Shown: piece by piece, positions 58,922-64,000 of the stretch
How the letters are laid out: every line of letters starts with the position of its first letter
Position numbering within the stretch: position 1 is the first letter of the stretch
Assembly (NCBI RefSeq): GCF_004801295.1
Contig: NZ_SSOC01000003.1
Location: 496,001-560,000, forward strand
Origin: Pseudothauera nasutitermitis
GTDB taxonomy: Bacteria; Pseudomonadota; Gammaproteobacteria; Burkholderiales; Rhodocyclaceae
Length of the DNA stretch: 64,000 bases
Direction: 5' to 3'
The notes under the pieces: generated by a model
Databases searched by the model: none
What the model was told of the DNA's origin: nothing
The model's input: only the letters and a program-made list of their open reading frames with translations
Translations under genes and position numbers: made by a program

Positions 58922-59027
58922 GGAACCGGCTGCGGCCCCTACCCGCCCGCAAATGCCTGTTCATGCCCGGCAAGCCCGCTCCCACAGCAAGCAACCTGCA
59001 AAGAGAGGGCAATTGCCCGGTGGCCGC

Positions 59028-60770
59028 TCATGACACCACCCGCCCCACCGCCTGCCCGGCCTGCACGAGCGTGCCGGCGGCGACCTGCTGGCGCAGCACG
59101 CCGTCGGCCGGTGCGCTGAGCTGGGTTTCCATCTTCATCGCCTCCATCACGGCGATCACCTCTCCGGCCTTCACGGTGGCGCCGTCTTCCGCCTTCCAGG
59201 CCAGCAGGGAACCGGTGATCGGCGCATGCACCGCACCTGCCTGCGGCGCTTCATTGGCGGTCGCGGGCGCACTGGCCCCGGCAGGCGGTGCCACGGCCGC
59301 AGCCCCCAGCCCCTGCGCGAAACTGGCAGGCAGGCCGAGCGCCACGCGCCGGCCGTCGACTTCGATGAAGGTGCGCAGCAGCGGCACATCCTCGGCGGAA
59401 TCGGGGCGCGGGGCCAGGGCGACGCGCCGGGCGAACTCGCTTTCGATCCAGCGCGTGTGCACGCGGAAGCCGTCCTCGCCGGTGAAGTCGCGTTCCTCCA
59501 GCACGGCGCGGTGGAAAGGCAGCACGCTGGCCACGCCTTCGATGCGGAATTCCGCCAAGGCGCGGCGCGCGCGCGCCAGCGCCTGCTCGCGCGTGTGGCC
59601 GGTGACGACGAGCTTGGCCATCATCGAATCGAACAGGCCGGGAATGGTGGAGCCGCTCTCCACCCCGGTATCCAGGCGTACCCCCGGCCCGGAAGGCGCG
59701 GCGAATTCGCGCACCAGGCCCGGCGTGGGCAGGTAGCCGCGCCCCGGATCTTCGGCGTTGATGCGGAATTCGATGCTGTGCCTGCTGGGCGCCGGGGTTT
59801 CCGCGATGCCCAGCGGCAGGCCGTCGGCCACGCGCAACTGCTCCACCACCAGATCGACGCCGGTGGTTTCCTCGGTGACCGGGTGCTCCACCTGCAGGCG
59901 CGTGTTGACCTCCAGGAAGGAGATCTGCCCGCCGCGGCTGAGCAGGAATTCCACCGTGCCCGCGCTGACGTAGCCGGCGGCGGCGCAGATGGCGCGCGCG
60001 GCGTCGTGGATGCGCTGGCGCTGCGCGTCGCTGAGGAAGGGCGCGGGTGCTTCTTCCACCAGTTTCTGGTTGCGCCGCTGCAGCGAGCAGTCGCGCGTGC
60101 CGAGCACCACCACCTGGCCGTGGGTGTCGGCGATGACCTGCGCTTCCACGTGGCGCGGCGCGTCGAGGAATTGCTCGATGAAGCATTCGCCGCGCCCGAA
60201 GGCGGCGGTGGCCTCGCGCACGGCGGATTCGTACAGTTCTGCCACCTCGTCCAGGCGCCAGGCCACTTTCAGGCCGCGTCCGCCGCCGCCGTGGGCCGCC
60301 TTGATGGCGATGGGCAGGCCGTGCCGTTCGGCGAAGGCCCGCGCCTCGGCTGCGCTGCCCACCGGCCCGTCGGTGCCGGCCACCAGCGGCGCGCCGACCT
60401 GCTGGGCGATGCGCCGCGCGGCCACCTTGTCGCCCAGCGCCGCGATGGTCTCGGGGCGCGGGCCGATCCAGGTCAGCCCGGCGTCGAGCACCGCGCGGGC
60501 GAACTCGGCGCGTTCGGAGAGGAAGCCGTAGCCCGGATGCACCGCATCCGCGCCGCTGCGCCGCGCCACGTCGAGCAGCTTGGCGATGTCCAGGTAGGTT
60601 TCCGCCGCGCGCTGGCCGTGCAGCGCCCAGGCTTCGTCCGCGCGGCGCACGTGCAGCGCGTCGGCATCGGCGTCGGCATACACCGCCACGGAGCGCACGC
60701 CGTAGTCGGCGCAGGCGCGGGCGATGCGGATGGCGATTTCGCCGCGGTTGGCGATCAGGACTTTCTTCAT
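59028..60770 (-). CDS. Biotin carboxylase fused to a biotin carrier domain
   Basis: The 580-residue protein starts [20 protein letters not shown] and contains a biotin carboxylase (about 1-450) with [28 protein letters not shown] and the C-terminal lid. A C-terminal biotinyl domain carries VMEAMKMET (biotinyl Lys near 545). It resembles acyl-CoA carboxylase alpha subunits. No carboxyltransferase is in the window; it is the third gene of an operon with pxpA and fused pxpBC (13-bp gap), so the carboxyl acceptor is unclear. Confidence 0.9.
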   Translation of the reverse strand: MKKVLIANRGEIAIRIARACADYGVRSVAVYADADADALHVRRADEAWALHGQRAAETYLDIAKLLDVARRSGADAVHPGYGFLSERAEFARAVLDAGLTWIGPRPETIAALGDKVAARRIAQQVGAPLVAGTDGPVGSAAEARAFAERHGLPIAIKAAHGGGGRGLKVAWRLDEVAELYESAVREATAAFGRGECFIEQFLDAPRHVEAQVIADTHGQVVVLGTRDCSLQRRNQKLVEEAPAPFLSDAQRQRIHDAARAICAAAGYVSAGTVEFLLSRGGQISFLEVNTRLQVEHPVTEETTGVDLVVEQLRVADGLPLGIAETPAPSRHSIEFRINAEDPGRGYLPTPGLVREFAAPSGPGVRLDTGVESGSTIPGLFDSMMAKLVVTGHTREQALARARRALAEFRIEGVASVLPFHRAVLEERDFTGEDGFRVHTRWIESEFARRVALAPRPDSAEDVPLLRTFIEVDGRRVALGLPASFAQGLGAAAVAPPAGASAPATANEAPQAGAVHAPITGSLLAWKAEDGATVKAGEVIAVMEAMKMETQLSAPADGVLRQQVAAGTLVQAGQAVGRVVS

Positions 60771-60783
60771 CGTTGTTTCCGTC

Positions 60784-62454
60784 TCACGAAACGGCCGCTG
60801 GCGGAACGATTTCCGCGAACGGCTCCAGCACATTGAAACGCAGGCGCGCGCCCACCGGGATCTGCGCGCACAGGTCGAGATGGTGGCCGGCCACCGCGCC
60901 GATCACCGGGTAGCCGCCGGTGAGCGGATGGTCGGCGAGGAACAGCACCGGCTGCCCGCTGGCGGGTACCTGCAGGGCGCCCCGCACGGTGCCTTCGCTG
61001 GGCAGTTCGGCAGCGTGCAAGGTTTCCGTGCGCAGCAGCGGCCGCTCGCCGGCCAGGCGGATGCCGACGCGGTTGGACTGCGGGGTGACGGTCCACTCCT
61101 GTTCTTGCAGCACGGCCAGGGTTTCCGGGGGGAACCAGTCCGTGCGCGGCCCGAGCACCACGTCCAGGACGAGCGCTTCGCCCGCGCGGGGCAAGGCGCG
61201 CCGGGTTGCCATGTCCTCGCCGGGCTGCACCGCATGCAGTTCGCCCGGACCGAACAGCGTGCCCACATTCAGGACGTCACCCAGGCGCAGCGGCGGCGGG
61301 CCGACGGCGGCCAGCGTGTCGGTGGCCCGGCTGCCGAGCACCGGCGCCACGTCCAGCCCGCCGCGCACGGCGACGTAGCAGCGCACGCCGGCGGATGGCG
61401 CGCCGATGTCCAGCGTGTCGCCGGCATCCAGTGCCAGCGGCCGGTGCGTGCCGGCGACGATGCGCCGGCCGCTGGCGGTCAGCACCTGCACGGGGATGTC
61501 GGCGCCGGTCACGGCGACCACGGCGGCGCCCTGCTCGCAGTGCAGGCGCAGGTGGCCGAGGGCGTTCTCCAGCACGGCGGCGTCGCCCGGGTTGCCCACC
61601 AGGCGGTTGGCGGCGCGCAGCGCGCAGCGGTCCAGCGCGCCGGAGGCGGACACGCCCATGCCGGTCTGCCCGCGGCGGCCGAGATCCTGCACCAGCGTCT
61701 GCACGCCGGCGGACTGCACTTTCAGCCTTGTGCCATCGTCCGCTGCCGTCGGGACCTCGCCGGTGGCGCCGGTCGCCGGGGCATCCTGCACCTCGCCGGG
61801 GATGTGGATGCTGCGCGCCGCGCGCGCCATGTCCACGAAGCGTACGCGCAGGCCGGGCTGCAGCAGGGCGGGCGGCGCGCGGCGCATGTCCCACATGCTG
61901 CACGGGGTGGTGCCGAGCAGTTGCCAGCCGCCGGGGCTGTCCTGCGGATAGACGGCGCCGAAATCGCCGGCCACGGCCACCGAGCTGGCCGGCACGCGGG
62001 TGCGCGGCGTGTTCAGGCGGGGGACCGGCGCGCCGAAGGGGTTGCCCGCCAGGTAGACGAAGCCGGGCGCGAAGCCGGCGAAGGCGGCGTGGTACTCGTG
62101 GCCGGTGTGCAGTTCGATGAGCTGCGCGGCGGAGATGCCCAGATGCTCTGCGAGCGCCTCCAGATCCTGCCCGTCGTAGCGTACCGGCAGTTCGATCAGG
62201 CGCCCGGCGGCGTCCAGCCCGCCGCCGCGCAGCAGATCGGCCACCCGCGCGCGGCGCTGCCACAGGGCGGCGGCCAGTTGGCGCGCGGAAACGGCGTGCG
62301 GCTGGAATTCGAGCAGGATGGTGCGCGCCGCCGGCACGGCTTCCAGCACGCCGGGCACGGGGTCGTCCCGCAGGGTGTCGAACAGCGCCAGGGTCTCGCG
62401 CAGGCCGTCGAGTTCGATCAGCAGCGCGCGGTCGCTGGCGGGCAGAAAGCGCAT
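60784..62454 (-). CDS. pxpBC: 5-oxoprolinase subunits B and C, fused
   Basis: PxpB and PxpC act with PxpA to cleave 5-oxoproline to glutamate with ATP. This 556-residue protein joins a PxpB/KipI domain (about 1-215; [19 protein letters not shown] and [13 protein letters not shown]) to a PxpC/KipA domain (about 245-550; [20 protein letters not shown]). The ATG at 62454 lies two bases after the pxpA stop. Allophanate-hydrolase-like relatives exist, but the neighbouring pxpA settles the assignment. Confidence 0.9.
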   Translation of the reverse strand: MRFLPASDRALLIELDGLRETLALFDTLRDDPVPGVLEAVPAARTILLEFQPHAVSARQLAAALWQRRARVADLLRGGGLDAAGRLIELPVRYDGQDLEALAEHLGISAAQLIELHTGHEYHAAFAGFAPGFVYLAGNPFGAPVPRLNTPRTRVPASSVAVAGDFGAVYPQDSPGGWQLLGTTPCSMWDMRRAPPALLQPGLRVRFVDMARAARSIHIPGEVQDAPATGATGEVPTAADDGTRLKVQSAGVQTLVQDLGRRGQTGMGVSASGALDRCALRAANRLVGNPGDAAVLENALGHLRLHCEQGAAVVAVTGADIPVQVLTASGRRIVAGTHRPLALDAGDTLDIGAPSAGVRCYVAVRGGLDVAPVLGSRATDTLAAVGPPPLRLGDVLNVGTLFGPGELHAVQPGEDMATRRALPRAGEALVLDVVLGPRTDWFPPETLAVLQEQEWTVTPQSNRVGIRLAGERPLLRTETLHAAELPSEGTVRGALQVPASGQPVLFLADHPLTGGYPVIGAVAGHHLDLCAQIPVGARLRFNVLEPFAEIVPPAAVS

Positions 62455-62456
62455 GC

Positions 62457-63239
62457 TCACGTCCGCTGCATCGGCGCGGCTGCCGAGGCATTCACAAAAG
62501 GCCGCAGTTCCACACCCGCGGCCTGCAGGCGTTCGCGCACGTGACGAGCCATGGCCACGGCGTCCGGGCTGTCGCCATGCACGCAGATGGAGTCGGCAGA
62601 CAGGCGCACGCGCTTGCCGGAGACGGTTTCGATCTCGCCGGTTTCCACCAGGCGCAGCATGCGCTCGGCGACCTGCGCGGGGTCGTGCAGCACGGCGCCT
62701 GGCTCGCGGCGCGACACCAGCGTGCCCGCGTCGGTGTAGGCACGGTCGGCGAAGGCCTCGGCGGCGGTGCGCAGGCCGCGCTCCTGCGCCCATTGCAGGA
62801 TGGACGAGCCGGCCAGCCCCATCAGTACCAGGCCGGGGTCGAGCTCCAGGATGGCGCTGATCACGTCGGCGGCCTGCCGCGCATCGTGCACGATGGTGTT
62901 GTACAGCGCGCCGTGCGGCTTCACGTACCCCACGTGCGTGCCGGCGGCGGCGGCCAGGCCCTGCAACGCGCCGATCTGGTAGATCACGTCGGCGATCAGT
63001 TCGCGGCTGGTCGGGTCCATGTTGCGCCGGCCGAAGCCGACCAGGTCGCGGTAGCCCACGTGCGCGCCCACGGCCACGCCGTTGGCGGCGGCGCCGCGCA
63101 GCGTCTGCAAGATGCCCACCGGGTCGCCGGCGTGGAAGCCGCAGGCCACGTTGGCGCTGGTGACGATCTCCAGCAGGGCCGCATCGTCGCCCATCGGCCA
63201 GGGGCCGAAGCTCTCGCCCAGGTCACTGTTCAGATCCAT
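62457..63239 (-). CDS. pxpA: 5-oxoprolinase subunit A (LamB/YcsF family)
   Basis: The 260-residue protein has the family opening [43 protein letters not shown] and VKPHGALYN. It binds 5-oxoproline and starts the pxpA-pxpBC-biotin carboxylase operon. It diverges from a GntR-type regulator, and a palindrome lies between the two starts. Confidence 0.94.
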   Translation of the reverse strand: MDLNSDLGESFGPWPMGDDAALLEIVTSANVACGFHAGDPVGILQTLRGAAANGVAVGAHVGYRDLVGFGRRNMDPTSRELIADVIYQIGALQGLAAAAGTHVGYVKPHGALYNTIVHDARQAADVISAILELDPGLVLMGLAGSSILQWAQERGLRTAAEAFADRAYTDAGTLVSRREPGAVLHDPAQVAERMLRLVETGEIETVSGKRVRLSADSICVHGDSPDAVAMARHVRERLQAAGVELRPFVNASAAAPMQRT

Positions 63240-63268
63240 ACCGCTTCCCTATCATTGAAAACGACTAC

Positions 63269-63289
63269 GCGGATTGTTGAGCAATCCGC
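63269..63289. promoter_or_regulatory. Candidate GntR operator between pxpA and the regulator
   Basis: GCGGATTG-TTGAG-CAATCCGC is a 21-bp dyad with perfect 8-bp arms. It is placed 30 bp upstream of pxpA and 41 bp upstream of the regulator start. The core ATTG-N5-CAAT suits FadR/FCD-type GntR binding. Confidence 0.6.
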
Positions 63290-63329
63290 ATGCCAGAAAG
63301 AGCAGATTGAACTTCTTCCCGGAGCCCAC

Positions 63330-64000
63330 ATGCCGCCCCGCCACTTCCCCCACCCCGGTGTCGCGTCCAGCCTGCCCGACAGCGTCGCCGAGGCCATCCG
63401 GCAGAAACTCATCCACGGCGAACTGTGCGCCGGGCAACGGCTTTCCGAGGCGCAGCTGGCCGAGCAGCTGGACGTGTCGCGCAACACCCTGCGCGAGGCC
63501 TTCCGCATCCTCAGCAAGGAGGGCCTGGTGCACCATGCGCCCAACCGCGGCGTGTCGGTGGTGATCCCCAGCATCGCCGACATCATCGACATCTACCGCA
63601 TCCGCCGGCTGATCGAATGCCAGGCACTGGCACAGTCCTGGCCGCGCCACCCGGCGCACAAGCGCATGCGGCAGGCCGTGGAGCAGGCCCGCCAGGCCCG
63701 CGCGGCGGGCGACTGGCTGCAGGTCGGCTCGGCCAACATGGCCTTTCACGGCGCTATCGTCGCGCTGGCCGACAGCGAGCGCCTCTCGGCGATGTTCTCC
63801 GACATCGCCGCCGAACTGCGCCTGGCCTTCGGCCTGCTGAACGATCCGGAATACCTGCATGCGCCCTACGTCGATCAAAACGCCCACCTGTTGCAGCTCT
63901 TCGAGGACGGCCGGATCGCCGAGGCGGCCGTCGAGCTGGAGAATTATCTGGTCCAGTCCGAACGCATGGTGCTGGCGGTATACGCCCGCCGCGTGGAATG
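63330..64000 (+). CDS. GntR/FCD-family regulator, cut by the window end
   Basis: The ATG at 63330 behind GGAG opens a frame that is still open at the window end (223 residues visible). Residues 14-80 form a GntR winged helix (LSEAQLAEQLDVSRNTLREA, then LVHHAPNRGVSV). The FCD effector domain follows (IYRIRRLIE, FHGAIVALADS, and a late His in APYVDQNAHLLQLFEDG). It probably represses the divergent 5-oxoprolinase operon in response to an organic acid such as oxoproline; the ligand is inferred. Confidence 0.88.
   Translation, partial: MPPRHFPHPGVASSLPDSVAEAIRQKLIHGELCAGQRLSEAQLAEQLDVSRNTLREAFRILSKEGLVHHAPNRGVSVVIPSIADIIDIYRIRRLIECQALAQSWPRHPAHKRMRQAVEQARQARAAGDWLQVGSANMAFHGAIVALADSERLSAMFSDIAAELRLAFGLLNDPEYLHAPYVDQNAHLLQLFEDGRIAEAAVELENYLVQSERMVLAVYARRVE

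Noticed and set aside
58741-59736. Plus-strand frame across the 188-bp repeat into the carboxylase gene
   Set aside because: Most of it is antisense of the biotin carboxylase and the remainder lies inside the inverted repeat.

Overview
The window is 64 kb of GC-rich, densely coded DNA. It looks chromosomal and housekeeping in character. The gene set points to a facultatively anaerobic, polyhydroxybutyrate-storing betaproteobacterium, most like the Rhodocyclales (Thauera/Azoarcus group). The evidence is a homodimeric-type pyruvate dehydrogenase E1, an E3 with its own lipoyl domain, a phasin and a class I PHA synthase, a cbb3 oxidase cluster, FNR and Dnr regulators, and NnrS/hemerythrin genes. 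The genus is inferred from gene content, not measured. No phage, insertion sequence, plasmid or CRISPR structure was seen.

Layout. 1-9 kb: tRNA-Ala(CGC), a minus-strand folD-purE-purK-tsaC operon, then a FixJ-type regulator and PAS histidine kinase diverging from an orphan periplasmic binding protein. 9-16 kb: aceE-aceF-lpdA (pyruvate dehydrogenase complex), then a phasin gene. The promoter regions of aceE and the phasin gene share a 15-bp motif that resembles PHB-repressor sites. 16-28 kb: a cold-shock/DUF1294 protein, tRNA-Arg and tRNA-Ser, an AhpD-like protein, mltF, serS, a small unknown gene, ftsK-lolA-rarA, a Crp-family regulator, trxB and an Smr-domain gene. 28-32 kb: PII, nadE, a FemAB/GNAT-like protein and ppa. 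32-36 kb: copper handling (copZ-like, copA, a MerR-family regulator, a TauE/SafE-like membrane protein).

36-55 kb is a low-oxygen and nitrogen-oxide region. It holds hemN and fnr diverging around an FNR box, hemerythrin, SirB-like and NnrS genes and a Dnr regulator, then PHA synthase, an RNase-like MBL protein, a universal stress protein and an esterase. It continues with the full minus-strand cbb3 locus: ccoI-ccoS, then ccoN-ccoO-ccoQ-ccoP, ccoG, fixH and a DUF3149 microprotein. CopA, the TauE/SafE protein, CcoI, CcoG, FixH and CcoS are the usual accessory set for supplying copper to and assembling this oxidase. One FNR box sits at the right distance for ccoN. A second, at 51931-51944, sits upstream of a strong terminator with no gene between them, and may drive a small RNA.

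55-64 kb: an SDR dehydrogenase behind a palindromic operator, a DUF2868-DUF3482 membrane/GTPase pair, a 430-bp gap holding a 188-bp centre-symmetric inverted repeat, and a 5-oxoprolinase operon (pxpA, fused pxpB-pxpC, biotin carboxylase/biotin carrier fusion). This operon diverges from a GntR regulator cut by the window end. The most interesting leads are the FNR-linked small RNA candidate, the mer-like operator in front of a copper ATPase, the shared aceE/phasin motif and the large inverted repeat.
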